Assembly: GCA_023159155.1 (NCBI GenBank)
Contig: JAJNNX010000021.1
Location: 1 to 64,000, forward strand
From: Ustulina deusta
Lineage: Eukaryota > Ascomycota > Sordariomycetes > Xylariales > Xylariaceae
DNA length: 64,000 bases
Direction of reading: 5' to 3'
Part shown: piece by piece, positions 26,333 to 41,435 of the stretch
Layout of the letters: each line of letters starts with the position of its first letter
Position numbering within the stretch: the first letter of the stretch is position 1
Translations under genes and position numbers: made by a program
The notes under the pieces: generated by a model
Database searches by the model: none
What the model was told of the DNA's origin: nothing
The model's input: the letters and a program-made list of their open reading frames with translations, nothing else

Positions 26333-28859
26333 ATTAGTATAATATAATTAAAAAAATAATAAAAAATAATAAAGTTTATTTTATAATATAATAAATATAT
26401 TTTAAATAAAATATATAAATAATACTTTTATATTTAATAGTTAATAAGCTTTATAAAATAATAATTATTATTATTATAAATAGAAAAATATATTTAAACT
26501 ATTTATATATAAAAAAGTTTTAATAAGCTATGAAATAAAAAGATATATATTATAAAAACTTAAAAATATATATATAGCATAATAATAAAATAGCAAAATT
26601 ATTAAAAAGATCTATTATAAATAAACTTATAAATAGTTAGACTAAGCGTTTTAATATATATTAATACAAAAATAATAAAATTTATTTATTTTATTTTATT
26701 AATAAAAAATAAAAATAAATAAATAATATAAATAGTTATATAATATAAAAAATAACTATAATATATATTTAGTTAATAATAATTATAAAAATAGTACATA
26801 TTTAAATATAATATAATTATAAAAAACAAAAATTAAAAAATATATTTATTATAAAAATAAAAATAAATATAATATTTATAACTAAAAAAATATAACTAGT
26901 ATAAAATTATTGTGAATAAATAATAGCTTAATAAAAATTTAAACAATAAAAGATTAGCTAAAAAGTAATAAATATTTAAAATAAGTTAAAATTTATATTT
27001 ATAAAAAATATAATTATTAATTAATAAGTAAATAGTTAGATAATATAGTATTTAAATCAATTTAAAAAAATATTATTAGACTAAAAATAAAAATAAATTA
27101 ATAAAAAAAAAAAGTTTTATAATATAGATTATTTTATATTAAAAATAAAACCAGATTATTAAATATAAAAAACTTTAAATAAGCTATAAAAATTAAATAA
27201 TATGATCTTAATAAAAGCTAGAACTAATATATTAAAAGATTTAAAAGTAATAATAAAATTTATTTTAAAAAACTATTATTATAATAGTACTATAAAAAAA
27301 CAAAAAGAGCTTTTAGTACTAAAAGCAAATAAATAATATAATATAGTTTATTATTATTATGTTTATATAATAAATAAAATTAAAAATATATAGTTTTTAA
27401 AATAAATTAAACAAAAAGTATTGAATAAACTATATTTAAAATTTTTTTTTAAAAAATTAGTATTAATATATTATAACTTTTAAAGATTTACTATATTTAA
27501 ACAAAATTTATATTAGTTTTTAAAATATATATTAAAAAGTTTAATAATAATAAAGTATCTTAATAATATATATGAATATTATATGATAAAAAAATTTATA
27601 ATATATATTATTAATAAAAAAAACAAAAAATAATATTTAAAAAAAAAATTTAATAATTATTAAAAAAAACGAACTAATAAAATGATATATAATAAAAAAA
27701 TAAATTATAATTATAAGCTAAATTATAAAAAAAAAAAATTAATTATTAGTTAAAGTAAGCTTAATTATAACTAAATTAAGCATAGATTAAATATATAAAA
27801 TATAAAAAATAAAAAATAGTAGTAAATAATTATAAAAAATTAATAATTAATTTAATTTATTAAAAAAATATTATATATAATAAATATAAATATTTTAATA
27901 TATATTATAATAAATTTAAAATATTATAAATATAAACTAAAAATGTTTATAAATATTAAAGCTTAAATAAGCTTTATTTTATTATAAATTATTAAAAGTT
28001 TAAAAATATTTATAAAATTTAAAAATAAGTTTTATTTATTTATAACTATTAATAAAAATCTAATTTTTTATAATTATAAAATTAGTATAAAAAAAACTAT
28101 AGAACTTTTTTTTAATATTTGAAAATATAAAAAAAAATTTAAACTTGATATTATAAAAATATTTTGGTTATAAGTAAGTAATCTTAAAGTAAACTAGAAT
28201 ATTACCTAATTTTAATAAAATATATTAAAAAGAGATTTAATTGCTAAAAAAACAAAAAAAATAAACTTAAGTAAATTTAAAAAAAATAAAAATTATAATA
28301 TATATATTTATTAAAAATTTTAAGCTAGAGTTTAAGATTAAGATATTAAATAAATATAAAAAAACTAGCGACTTATTTAAAAAAAAATATAATATAAAAA
28401 TATAATTACTAAAGCATAAATAAAAAGATTATAAAATATTATTAATTAAAAAATAATAATTAAAATATTTTTTATTATATTATATAAATAAAAAATAATT
28501 TAAAAAATTAAATAATTATTTATAATAAAATCTATTAAAAGAATATATATAATTATTAGTATTATTTATTAAATTATTAATTTTATAAATACTAAAAAAA
28601 CTAAAAAAAAATTACAAAATTAAATAAAAATCATATATTAACTAAAAAAATATAAATTTAAAAAATATAAATTTAAAATTTTAAAATTTTAAAAATAAGT
28701 TATAAAAAGCAAAATAGTTTATAGTATTAGATTTGTTAAATATTTATTATAAGATTAAAATTATATTAAAAAATAAATAAAAAATAGTTTTTAAAATATT
28801 ATATAAGTTATTTAAATATTTAATAATATTATTTGTTTTTATTAATATATTAATAAATT

Positions 28860-29240
28860 TATAAATAAAAATTATAAATATATTATAAAAATATATTAAT
28901 TAAATTATTATAGTATATTTTAATAATATTTTAATTTATTTAAAAATATTTAAAAAATTTATTAAATATATTAAAAAAGTGTTTTTAGTATTATAAAATA
29001 TTAAATTATTAGTATACTTAAAAAAAAACAAATTTTATAAATAAAAAGTAAATTTTTTTAGATATATAATAATACTAAAAAAAATATAAATCTAAAAATT
29101 AAAAATTTTAGTAATAAAGAATTCGGTAGTATTTAATTTAATAAATAATATAAAAACGTTTATTAGATTTATAAACTATATTTAAAGCTTTTATAAAAGA
29201 TTTTAAAAAAATAATAGTATTTTTTATAAATTTAAAAAAA
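28860..29240 (+). pseudogene. Gypsy D reverse transcriptase remnant
   Basis: From 28913 the frame reads VYFNNILIYLKIFKKFIKYI (from VYLDDILIYS...), then a KCKF-type stretch near 29020, and near 29160-29210 TFIRFINYI (from 'FLGFVNYYR.FI'). These are ordered RT palm and thumb motifs of Ty3/Gypsy on the plus strand, with catalytic aspartates lost to asparagine. Confidence 0.85.
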
Positions 29241-30339
29241 AAAAAAAAAAATTTTAATAAATAAAAATAAAATAAAAAAATTAGTAATAAATAATCTAGT
29301 AATAAAATTATTAAATTTAAATAAAAAATTTAAAATTAAAATTAATATATATAATAAAAATAATAAGCAGTTAATTGAATTAATATAATAAAAATAAAAA
29401 GCTATATTTAATAATGTTTTCTTAAAAGAAAATTTAAAATTTATAATAAACTATTTTTTATTAAATAAAAAATTTATAGCTATAATATAAATATTTAAAA
29501 AATAAAAATACTATTTATATAAATAAAAATAATTAATAAAAATATATTTAGATTATAAAAATTTCATTATTTTTATAATAATAAATAAAATTTTTATTTT
29601 AGTTTAATTTTAAAATTTTTTATATTAAAAAAAAATTATATAAAAAAATATACTAAATTAATGAAGTAACTATAAATAAAACAAAAAAAAAGTTTTAAAC
29701 ATTTTTATAATAAAGTTAAAATCAAACGTTAATATTTGTAGTAATATAAATAAACTATAATAAATAAATCTAAAAATTAATCTAAAAATATAAAAAAAAT
29801 CTAAAAAATCTAGAAATAATATAAATAGCAAGCTTATAAAAATAAAGCTATATATATTATAATTAATACTATATATTATTAAGATTTTTTAAAAAATTAA
29901 TTTGAAATATTTATAAGAATAAATAGTATAAATATTAAAAAGAATTTAAAACAAAAATTAAAATTTAATAGTTATATAACTTTTTAAAAATTAAAAAAAA
30001 AAGTTAAAAAAACTATACAAAAATATAATATATAAAAAAAAATTTATTAAACTATAAATTATATAAATTAATATAAATAATTAAATTATTAAATAAAGCT
30101 TAAAAAGTTATTATATTTGATTTTTTTATAAAATTCCTTAAATTAAAAAAATTAATAATAAAAATAAAATATATTTTTATTTTTATTATTATAAATAAAC
30201 TCATAAAATATAAAAGTTTTTTAAAAAATTTAACTTATATAATTATAAAATATATTTTTAATAAATATAAATTTTAAAAAAAAATTATTATAGATTAAAA
30301 AAATATAATAGCTTTTAAATTTTAGTAATTTTTAATAAA

Positions 30340-30510
30340 AACTTTAAAAATTAAATATAAAATATTAATAGTTTATTATTTATAAATAAATAAATAAACA
30401 AAAAAACTAAATCAAATATTGAAATAATATTTTTAATATTATTTTAATAAATAATAAAACAATTAAATTAAACTATTATTATTAATAAAATATATTTATA
30501 ATAATTTAAA
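30340..30510 (+). pseudogene. Gypsy D integrase remnant
   Basis: The reading KLNIKY, two stops, FIIYK-stop-INKQKN-stop-IKY aligns to the Gypsy integrase core 'LNIKR.LSTAFHPQTDGQTER.NQ.LEQYLR'. Multiple CAA-to-TAA and CGA-to-TGA type stops mark RIP. Confidence 0.75.
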
Positions 30511-31539
30511 TAATAAGTTTATTAAAATATTATTATTTAAAACAAACTATAGTTTTAACTTAAATAATAAATAAATTATAAATTTAGAAATTATAATACT
30601 AAAAATAAATATATAAACTAAAAAACTTCTAAGTTTATAATAAAAGGTATAAAATAAGTTATTATTTATTTAAAATAAAATAAAGTATTATTATAATATA
30701 AATAAATTATTAAAGCTAATTTTAGTAAAAAATTAAAGTTTATATTTTAAACCATAATATTAAAATAAAACAACTAAACAAAAAATTTAATTTTAAATAA
30801 ATTAAATTATTTAAAATTACTAAGAAATATAAAAATATATTTTATATTTTATATTTTATTATTAAAACTAGTATTAAAAAATATTATATTAAAAATAAAA
30901 CTTAAAATAAAACTAAACTAAAATAAATGTAATATTAAAACAAAAAAAACTTTAAATACTTAATTAAATAAAAAAAGTACTTATATATAAAAAATATTAA
31001 AGAACTTTTTATATAGTTTTATTACTAATACTTAAATTAACTAATTTTAAAAAAGCAAAATTAATTAATTAAATAACAAAAAAACTAAATATATTTTAAT
31101 TTAATTTAAATAAATAAAAACTAAAAAAAGTTTTAATTTGTTTTTTTTTATAGTACTTTTGTTTTTTTAACTATTTTAATTTATTTAATTTATTAAAAGA
31201 TTAAAGTTTATAATTTATTATTTGGACTTTTTGTTTTTTAAAAAAAAGTTTTTATATATAAAAGCAAAATAGTTTAAAAAAAGTTTTATTTAAATTTTGC
31301 TAAACATAATTTAAATTTTATTAAATATAAAAAAGTTATATTTTGGTAGTTTTTTTTTATGTTTAAAATATTAATATTTAAATATAATTTAGTTAAAAAA
31401 GTTTATTAAAATATTAGAACTATTATAAAAATAACTAATATAAATATATTTTTTATAATAAAAAATACTATTTATTATTTTATAAAAAAAGAATAAATAA
31501 AATAATAAAAATAAAATATAACTTTATGTTTAACTTATT

Positions 31540-33863
31540 TAATTAAAAAAATTAAAGTAAAACGTTGCTTAGTCTTAGTAGATTTAGATTTTTTTATATA
31601 ATTAGATATTTTTAAAAATTAGTAAAAAAAAGCTTTAAAAAAAAACAAAACAAAGAACCTAAAAAGAGAAAAGATTTATTAATTAAAAAATTATTAGGAA
31701 TAATAATTCTAAAAAAAAAAATTTAATATTACTTAATTAATTTAAGTTTATTTTTTTTATAAAATATTAATTATTTTTAAATTTTTTTTAAATAGCTTAA
31801 TATAATTACTTTTAATTATTATAAATTTAATTATAATAAATTTTTTTAAAGTTTTTTTAGTTAGTTATTTTTATTTATTTTAATAAAAATAGTTCTAAAA
31901 ACTTTATAATAAATTTTTAATAGCAGCTTAGTTTTTTTTTTTTTTTAAATTATTATATAGATTTTTTTTATATTTTTTAGTTTTAATTATATTTAAAATA
32001 ATTATTTTAATATTTAATAATATTTTGTTATATTTTTAAGTTTATAATTTATTATTTATAATTAAAAAGCTTAATTATAACTATTAATAAAAATTAAACT
32101 AATAAAAATAAATTTTTATTAAAATATTTCATATTAATAATAATATTATAACTAAAATTAATAATTTAAAATATTCAATTTTTAAATTATTAATTATTAA
32201 TTTTTATTATATATATTAAATATTTATATATTTTACTAATTATTTTATTATAATAGTTATAAAGTTTTTAAAATTTAGTTAAATAAACTATTTTTATTTT
32301 TAATTATTGTTTAATTTATTATATAAATTTATAATTAATCATTAAAAAAACATAAGGTTTAGTATTATATAAAACTAAAGTTTTTATTTTACTATTATTA
32401 ATTTATAATTTAATAAATATTTTAAAATTTTTAAAGTTTACTAAAAATTTAATTATTTAAATTAAATATTTATTTAATTAAGTTTATAAATTTAATTTAT
32501 TAATAATTTTTATAAGTTTATTTAATATTATATATTAATTTAATAACTTTATTAATAAATAATTTATAAAAAATATCTAAATTTATGAAAATTTTATATA
32601 AATCTTTTTTTAAGTTTATATAAAAATAGTTCTATAATTTATATTTGTATTATAATTTAAGAAATTAATACTTTCAAATTAAACTATAAACTATAAAAAT
32701 AAACTTATTAATATTTTTATTAGTTTTATATATAAAAATTTAAAATATTTTCTAAACTATAATTATTTAATTAAAATTATAATAAATTAGTAATAAAGCT
32801 TAAATTATTTTGGTAATATTATTAAATAATTTATAATATATTAAAATTAATTATTTTTAATTTAAAAAATTATAATATATTTATTTAATTGTTTTATTAA
32901 TTTATAAACCTAATTATTAAATAAAGCTTTATTTTTTATATTTTAGTTTTTTTAAAATAAAAAAAAGTTTAAAATATTAATAAATAAACTATTCAAATAA
33001 AAAATAAATAAAATAGCAAAACTAAAAAGTTTAAAATTAATATTTTTAAATATATTTTTATTATTAAATTATAGTTATTTTTTAAAAGTACTAAAATAAA
33101 CATAATAAAAAACTAGTGTTTTATTTTTTTTATTTATTAAAAAAGTTCTATTAAAATTAATACAAAATTATAAGCTGAAATAGTTTTAATATTTTTTAAT
33201 ATATTTTTAAATATATTATTTATTTTAAGTTGTTTTAGCTCTAGTTTAAATTTTATTTTTTTAAGTTTTAATTTTTTAAATTTTTTGGATTTTTTTTTAA
33301 GTATTAGTTTGCTTAAAATATTTATAAAAAAGTTTAGTACAAAATTTTTTAAAAATAATAAACTAGCTATACTTTATAACTAAAATTATTTTAATTGTTT
33401 AAAAACTAAAATTAAATTTAAAATATTTAAAATTAAATTTTTTATAAATTATTAATTTTTAAATAGTATAAACATCAAAAGTTTTTTTAAAATTATATTA
33501 AAGTTAGGTTTATATTATAAAATATATAACTAAAAAAAAAATTTATTTATATTTTATTAATTATAATAAAATAAAAAATATATATTTATCAAATATTTAT
33601 TAATAAATAATTATTAAGTTTAAAGTAGTGTTATAATTAGTTAAGTAAAGCTTTTATAGCTAGTTTATTAATATTATAAACAAAAACTTTAAATTAAAAA
33701 AAATTAAAAATTAAAAAAAGTTAGAGTTTATAAAGTAATTAAATATAAACTCAATATATATAACTATAGAGTTATAAGTTAGTCCGTACGTAAACTTTCT
33801 ATTTTATTGCTATATAGGTCTAGAATCCTTGCAGGTCTTACTAAGATTATACTAACTGTTATA
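31540..33863 (-). mobile_element. LTR retrotransposon family A, inverted fragment A6
   Basis: The reverse complement of 31680-33628 is collinear with the 5' internal half of A2 and A3, and 33629-33863 is the corresponding 5' LTR (starting TGTTATAATTAG, ending CTGTTATA on the plus strand). The 3' half and 3' LTR are missing. The left boundary is approximate because alignment fades between 31540 and 31690. Confidence 0.72.
33629..33863 (-). repeat. 5' LTR of inverted copy A6
   Basis: A 235-bp family A LTR in reverse orientation, moderately RIP'd: blocks such as GTTATAAGTTAGTCCGTACG and CCTTGCAGGTCTTAC survive. Confidence 0.85.
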
Positions 33864-34309
33864 TTATTAATTAAAAGATTAATAATTTATATATACTTTT
33901 TAATTAAAATGCTAGCTATATTTTATATAATAAAATAAAATCAAACCACTTTTTTATACTAGCCGGAAATATATAAAGTTTAAAAATATAATAGAATAAT
34001 AATTAACTATATTAAAAAAATTTAACAAAAAATACTAAAAATAAATAACTTTACTATTATAACTATAAACATAAATCTTATAAATAATAATGAAAAATTA
34101 TAAAGATTAGTATAATTACTATTATTTCTATTAAAAAAAAATCAAAAAAAAATCATAAAACTAAACCTAAAAAATACTAAACATAAATTATTAGCAAAAA
34201 GAATAACTTAAAAAACTATATAATTAGCTAGTAGTTATTATAAATTACTAATAAAATAATTAAAAAAATTTAAAAAATAAAATAAAAAATAAAAAAATTA
34301 TTTAATATA

Positions 34310-34870
34310 TATAACAACCCTGCTATATTAGACAAGCTAATATAGTAGTTTGTTATAGTATTGTAGTAACGTAAGTTTGTTTAATAAAAAGTCGAAGTTA
34401 TAACAGATCTATTTCTTTTTTGTAATATTTATTAAAAAATAAACTCTTATATAAATAATTCTAAAAACTATTTATATACTTAAATTAAATAGTAAAATAA
34501 AAACTATCTAACTATAAAATATAACAAATATATTTATAACTTTATAACTATTTTTTTTTCTTATTTAACGTTAGGTTTTACTAATTAAACCCTATCCTTT
34601 TTAGTTTACCTACTTACTAGTAATTTAAACTTATATTTTTACTAGTAATTTAAGCTTATTTTTTTATTAATAATCTAAGCTTACGCCCTTACTAATAATC
34701 TAGTAATCTATTATATAACTTAAAGCTTTTAATACTCTTTTTATTAGTTATATATTATATTTTAAATATTTTATTTTTTATTTAAAGCTTTTAAATATAA
34801 TAATATAATATTTATTAATACTAAGCTCTTTTATTAAAAAACTAGTAATTATTATTAGAAGTTTATTATA
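34310..34870 (-). repeat. LTR of element D, inverted and uninterrupted (copy D2)
   Basis: The reverse complement matches 16956-17174 joined to 24846-25138, and so gives the empty-site version of the gypsy C insertion. On the plus strand it begins TATAACAACCCTGC and contains the inverted 25-bp subrepeats at about 34600-34700. The 450 bp to its left (33864-34309) would be the start of the D2 interior, cut off by A6. The right limit is approximate. Confidence 0.75.
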
Positions 34871-35128
34871 GTTTTATTTTTTTTTTAAACTTCTATTTTT
34901 AAAATAAGTTTTATTATTAATTATTTATTTTTTTGTTTATAAAATTTTTTTTTAGTTATTATAATAAAATATAAAAATATAAATAATTTAAATAAAATCT
35001 TTTTTAATTATTAATATTTTTTTATAAATATATAATTTTTTTGTTTTAATACTTAGAATATTATAATATAGTAATATTAGTATTTTTTTTTAAATTTAAA
35101 GCTTTACTAAAGATATTATTAAAGTAGG

Positions 35129-35372
35129 TATAATAGTTAGTATAGTTTGTATAGTTTTAGCGAGACCTGTAAGGACTCTAGACCTATATAGCAATAAGAT
35201 AGGAAGTCTACGCATGGACTAACCTAACTCTGAAGCTATACATATAGAATCTATATCTACCTACTTTATAAATTCTAACTTTTTTTTTTTTTTTTTTTTT
35301 TTTTTAGTTTAGAGTTTTTGTTTATAATATTAATAAACTAGCTATAAAAGCTTTATTTAACTAATTATAATA
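35129..35372 (+). repeat. 5' LTR of A3
   Basis: This 244-bp LTR is among the least mutated family A LTRs. It carries a run of 26 T at 35280-35305 and is followed by CTACTTTAAGTTTATTAATT. Confidence 0.88.
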
Positions 35373-38300
35373 CTACTTTAAGTTTATTAATTATTTATTA
35401 ATAAATATTTAATAAATATATATTTTTTATTTTGCTATAATTAGCAAAATATAAATAAACTTTTCTTTTTAGTTATATATTTAATATAAAAAATTATATA
35501 TTTTATAATATAAATCTAGTTTTAATATAACTTTAATAAAACTTTTAATTTTTATATTATTTAAAGATTAATAACTTATAAAAAATTTAACTTTAAATAT
35601 TTTTATTTTATTTTTAGTTTTTAAATAATTAAAATAACTTTAGTTTTTAAGTATAGTTAGCTTTTTATTATTAAATAATTTTAAAATCTTTTTTTTAGTA
35701 AAAAAAAAAAAAGATTAAGCACTAGATTTTTTTACAAACGTTTTAAACGAACCAATATTTAAAAAAAAATCTAAAAAAAATAAAAAATTAAAATTTAAAA
35801 AAGCAAAATTTAAACTAGAACTAAAACTACTTAAAATAAATAATATATTTAAAAACGTAGTATTAAATGTTATAGCTATATAAACTTATAATTTTATATT
35901 AGTTCTAATAGAACTTTTTTAATAAATAAAAAAAGTAAAACGCTAATTTTTTAATATGTTTATTTTAGTACTTTTAAAAAATAACCGTAATTTAATAATA
36001 AAAAATATATTTAAAAATATTAATTTTAAACTTTTTAATTTTATTGCTTTATTTATTTTTTGTTTTATTAGTTTATTTTTTAGCGTTTTAAACCTTACTT
36101 ATACTAAAAAAGCTAAAATATAAAAAACTAATCTTAGCAAGTTTACAAAAAATAAAGCCCTATTTAATAACTAGGTTTATAAACTAATAAAAAAGTTAAA
36201 TAAAAATATTACTATATTCTAAACTAAAAATAGTTAATTTTAATATATTATACGCTAGTTAAAAAAATATATTAAAAAATTAATAAAAATATATTTTTAT
36301 TTAACTAAAAAACTATTTAATAGTATTACTAAAATAATTTAAGCTTTATTAATAATTTATTATAATTTTAATTAAATAATTATAATTTATAAAATATTTT
36401 AAATTTATATATATAAAATTAATAAAAAAATTAATAAGTTTATTTTTATATTTAATAATTTAGTTTAAAAATATTAACTAGCTAAATTATAATAAAAATA
36501 TAAATTATAGAACTATTTTTTTATAAATTTAAAAAAAAATTAATATAAAGCTTTTATAAATTTAGATATTTTTTATAAATTATTTATTAATAAAATTATT
36601 AAATTAATATATAATACTAAATAAACTTATAAAAACTATTAATAAATTAAACTTATTAGTTTAACTAAATAAAAATCTAATTTAAATAATTAAGTTTTTA
36701 ATAAATTAGCTTACTAATTTTTAGTTAACTTTAAAAGTTTTAAAATATTTATTTTAAAACAATTAAAATAAACGCTAATTATAAAAAAAAAAAAAGCTTA
36801 TTAAAATAATAAGATTTATTTTATTTATAGTAAAAAAAAACATATATTAATTAATTGTTTTAACTAAAAGCTTAAAGTTTTAAACGTTTAACTAGTAAAA
36901 AAAAGCTTTAATAAAAATAGTTTTAATAGTTTATTTAATTTAAAAAATAAATAAAACTAATAAAAAAATTTTTATTAGTTTTTTTATTTATTTTAATTAA
37001 AATATATAATTAAAATAAATTAATTATTTTTAAAATATTTATTTAATTATAAATTAATAATATTAAAATAAAAACTTTAGTTTTATATAATACTAAAACT
37101 TATATTTTTTTAATAATTAGTTATAAATTTATATAATAAATTAAATAATAATTAAAAATAAAAATAGTTTAGTTAGCTAAACTTTAAAAGTTTTATAACT
37201 ACTAAAGCAAAATAATTAGTAAAGTTTGCAAATATTTAATATATATTATAAAAATTAATAATTAATAATTTAAAAACTAAACGTTTTAAATTATTAATTT
37301 TAGTTATAATATTATTATTAATATTAAATAGTTAATAAAACAAAATGTTTTAATAAAAACCTAAAAATAATAATTAATCTAATTAAATAATTTATTTTCA
37401 TTAGCTTAATTTTTACTAATAATTATAATTAAACTTTTTAATTATAAATAATAAAATATAAACTTAAAAATATAAAAAAATACAAATTAATATAATTAAG
37501 CATTAAAAAAATACTATTAAATATTAAAATAATTTTTTAAAAACAAAACAATTATTTTAAAAATAACTAAAACTAAAAAAATAAAAAAAAAACTTAGGAC
37601 TTTTAAACCTAAAATAAAAAAGGTCTATATAATAATTTTTAAAAAGAAAAAAAACTAAGCTGTTATTAAAAAAATTATATAAAACTTTTAAAATTATTTC
37701 TATTAAAATAAATAAAAGCAACTAACTAAAAAAACTTTAAAAAAGCTTATTATAATTAAGTTTATAATAATTAAAAATAACTATATTAAGCTACTTAAAA
37801 AAGATTTAAAAATAATTAATATTTTATAAAAAAAATAAACTTAAATTAACTAAGTAGTACTATAAAAAACTTTTAATAATAAATTAATTTTATTTTTAAA
37901 AAAAAAAAACCCCCTAGTATATAAAATTAATATAAAACTTTTTACTTTTTTAGTTATTATACCTAAAAAGGGGTTTTTTAAAAAAAAAATCCAAAACTTT
38001 ATTATTATTATAACTAGAGTTTAATATAGTACTAGAACTTAATAATAAAAAATATACTTCTAGCTTTTATTAATATTATATATTTTTATAGTTTATTTTA
38101 TTTAAAAAAAAATTTATAAATAAACTGCTAGCTATAGATTTTATTAAATAAAATATAAACTTAAATATTATTTTTATTTTATTTATATTTAAACTTAGAT
38201 TAACTAAATATAAATTTATAATTAATTACTAATAAAAAAATATATATTAAAAAAATCAAATTATATTAGTTTTAAATATTAGTAGTACTATATTTAATTA

Positions 38301-40936
38301 TTATAATATTACTTAATTTATTAAACTAAATATTATTGAAGCTTTTTATTAATTATTATTAATTATAAAATTATATTATTTTTTTTTTTAAACTTATAAA
38401 AAAGTATTTTAATAAAAAATTTTACTTTTTAGTTTAAAAATAAAACCTGCCTAATAGTAAGCTTTTATTAATATATAAATTTAAAAGTTTTTAAATAAAT
38501 TTATAAATAATTTATTACTTATATTAAGCTAAATATTAAAAAAATATTAAAAAGTTTTGTTTTAATATATTTATTATTAATTATTTAGAAATAGTTATAA
38601 AAGCTAAAATAAAAATTAGAATTAACTTTACTAAGATTTAAGCAATTCTAAATTAAAACTTTAATAATTTTAAAAATACTAAATTAATCCAGTTATTTTT
38701 TAAGCTTTATAATTATGTTTATATTTTTATTTACTATATTAATAAAATTACTACTTTTTTAAATTAACTACTAAAAAAAACAAACTATTTATAATAGGAC
38801 TAGAACAAAAATAAGCTTTTAAATATATAAAACTACTAGCTTATAAAATTTTTATTTTAACTTTTTTTAAGCCTGGCTAACTAATATAAATAAAAATAAA
38901 TATTTTATATAATATAATAAAAAAAATTATTTAGTAATAATAAAAAAATATAACTTAAAAACTTATAAAATATTTTTTTAAAATAATAATACTAATTAAG
39001 CAAGCTTACCTAATTTAAAACCGTAAACTTTTAGCAATAATATAAACTTTAAAATACTACTACCTAGAGCTCTTTAGAACTAAGTTCTTTATAATAACTA
39101 ATTATTAAACTTTATTATATTTTTTAAATAAATAGATTTTATTAATATAATAAGTATACTAAACCAACTTTTTATTAAACTTTAATATTACTTTTTAATA
39201 CTAACTAAAACAAAAAAATATAATAACTAATATTTTATTAAAAAAAATAGCTAAGCTTTTTATAATTAAAACTAAAAAAACTAAAAAATAAATAATAATA
39301 TTAGTTCTGCTTAACAAAATACTAAGTCCTATATTAATTATAGACTTTTTATTTAATATTTTTTAAAAAGCTAACCTAATAAACCTAATTAAACAAAAAA
39401 ACTAGCTATAAGAACTAGGAAATAAAAACAAAAAATTATATATATTTAAAATTATTTTAAATAGAACTATTTTTTTTATATAGCTTTAATTTAAAAAGCT
39501 TATATATTTTTAATTACTATATACTAAAGTTAATATAAAATAATCAAAATATTAAAACAAAAATATTATTAGTTTTATTTAAAATATAATTATAAACAAT
39601 ATATATATAATTATTATAACTATAAAAAAAACAAAATATTATAAAACAAAACTTTTAGCCTTTTTTATTTATTATTTATATTAGCTATAGTATAATAATA
39701 TATAGTAATAAATAGTAAAAATATACCACCTAACCAATAGGGTTACAACTATATATAAGTGTTTATAAATAAGTTTAGCTGTTTAATTATAATTTTATTT
39801 AGCAAAAAAATAAACACTATAAAGTTGCTAGCTATATAATATTATAAAAATTTATATAGATTTTTTAGTATATTAAATATATAAATATTAAATAATATAA
39901 AATTATTTATTTTTAAATTTATAGTAATAATTAATAGTTTTATAAGTATTAAGTATTGCTTTAGTAGTACTTATTACTTTTAGACCTAAAAAGCAATAAA
40001 ATTAATTAATTAAAAATTAAACTAATAACTTTATTTTTATATTAATAAATATTAAAATAATTAAAATATTTATTTTTTTATTTTAGATTTTATATATAAT
40101 TTTTTATAATATTTATTAATTAATATATTACTATTAAAAGTAGCAATAGAAATTAAAACATAAAATTTCCTAATAATAAATATTAATAAAACTATTGCAA
40201 ATTTTAATACTAAGCAATAAGCGCTCGAACTAGTTTACTAAACTTAGAACGTTCAAAAAATAATATATAATATAGTAACTTTTGCATAAAAATAATATAA
40301 GCTATAAACTAACAAAAAAAAACGCTTAGTAAATTTTAAAATAAAAAATAAAATCTTTTTAAAAAAAAAAAGTTTTGTAACGTAAGTACTAACTATTAAA
40401 TTAAACTTTTAATTAGTTAGACTTTTTAAAATTTTAAAAAAATAAAAATTTAATTATATTTTTGATTTGCTTAATTTTTATAAAATAAAAAACTTGTTTT
40501 ATACTAACTAATTATAAAAAATAAGCAATAACCTTTTATTTTAATAAATCTAATTACTACTTTTAGTTAAAAATATTAATAGTAAAACAAAATTTGAAAT
40601 TAAACAAATCAAACAATTAAAAATATATAAAAAAAGCAAAAAGTTATAATATTAGATCGTTTAAAAAAGCTGCAATCTTAATAATACCTAATATATAGCT
40701 TAAAATTTTAAAAATATACTAATTAAACTTAATTAATTCTATAAAACTTATAAAAAAGCTTTTAGATTTTTTATAAAATTATAAAAATAAATATATATAA
40801 TAATAGCTAATAAGTTTATAAGCAATTATAAAAATAATAATAAAACAATATAATATAAAAAAACTATATAAACTTAATATTATTAGTAACTTTAAATTAA
40901 AATTATATTTAAACTTTTAGTTTTAGAAAAAAATAG

Positions 40937-41176
40937 TATAATAGTTAGTACAGTCTGTATAGTTTTAGCAAAACCTGCAAAAACTTTAGACCTATATAAC
41001 AATAAAATAGGAAATCTATGCATAGACTAACCTAACTCTAAAGCTATATATATAGAATTTATATTTACTTACTTTATAAACTCTAATTTTTTTTTTTTTT
41101 TTTTTTTTAAATTTAAAGTCTTTGTTTATAGTATTAATAAACTAGCTATAAAAGCTTTATTCGACTGATCGTAACA
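40937..41176 (+). repeat. 3' LTR of A3
   Basis: This 240-bp LTR ends CGACTGATCGTAACA, the best-preserved family A terminus in the window. It contains a 22-T run (41087-41108). Confidence 0.88.
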
Positions 41177-41435
41177 GTAGGCCCTTATAAATAATTATTT
41201 ATAAATAGTTCTAATATAGTAGTGCTTATATATTAAAAAATAAGCCGAACTTATATTTTTTAATATAATAATTATTATTATTTCTAAAAAGATTTATTAA
41301 TTAAATATATTAAATATTAAAAATTTAATTTTTATTAATCTACGTATGTTTTTATAATAGTTTTTTAGCTACTATTAAATGTGTTCCTTATAATATTTTA
41401 TTTTTTCTTACTAGTATAGCTACTATATAGCTTAA
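41177..41435. other. RIP-type AT-rich border of the GC island
   Basis: About 260 bp between A3 and the balanced island; no gene or repeat recognised. Composition rises gradually towards the island. Confidence 0.4.

Larger units (their letters stand above)
16956..31540 (+). mobile_element. Ty3/Gypsy retrotransposon D, RIP-dead, 5' LTR split by gypsy C
   Basis: The 5' LTR occupies 16956-17174 plus about 24846-25138 (about 512 bp after removing the insertion), running from TGTTATGAAC to GGTTATTATA. It is recognised because an uninterrupted inverted copy exists at 34310-34870. The interior follows, with Gypsy RT (28860-29240) and integrase (30340-30510) remnants on the plus strand. No 3' LTR was found; the element appears truncated near 31.5 kb, where an inverted family A fragment begins. 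A family B solo LTR at 26108-26332 lies within the interior. The 3' limit is approximate. Confidence 0.7.
35129..41176 (+). mobile_element. LTR retrotransposon family A, complete copy A3
   Basis: This 6048-bp element has LTRs at 35129-35372 and 40937-41176 and a perfect GTAGG target duplication (35124-35128 and 41177-41181). Its interior is collinear with A2 and equally RIP-saturated. A hairpin-prone block near 37905-37975 (AAAACCCCCTAG ... CCTAAAAAGGGG) is preserved better than its neighbours. No pol motif could be read with confidence. Confidence 0.92.

Noticed and set aside
1..41176. Mitochondrial or plasmid DNA, given the extreme AT content
   Set aside because: Nested LTR retrotransposons with 5-bp duplications and RIP-type stops in pol remnants show nuclear heterochromatin; no mitochondrial genes were seen.
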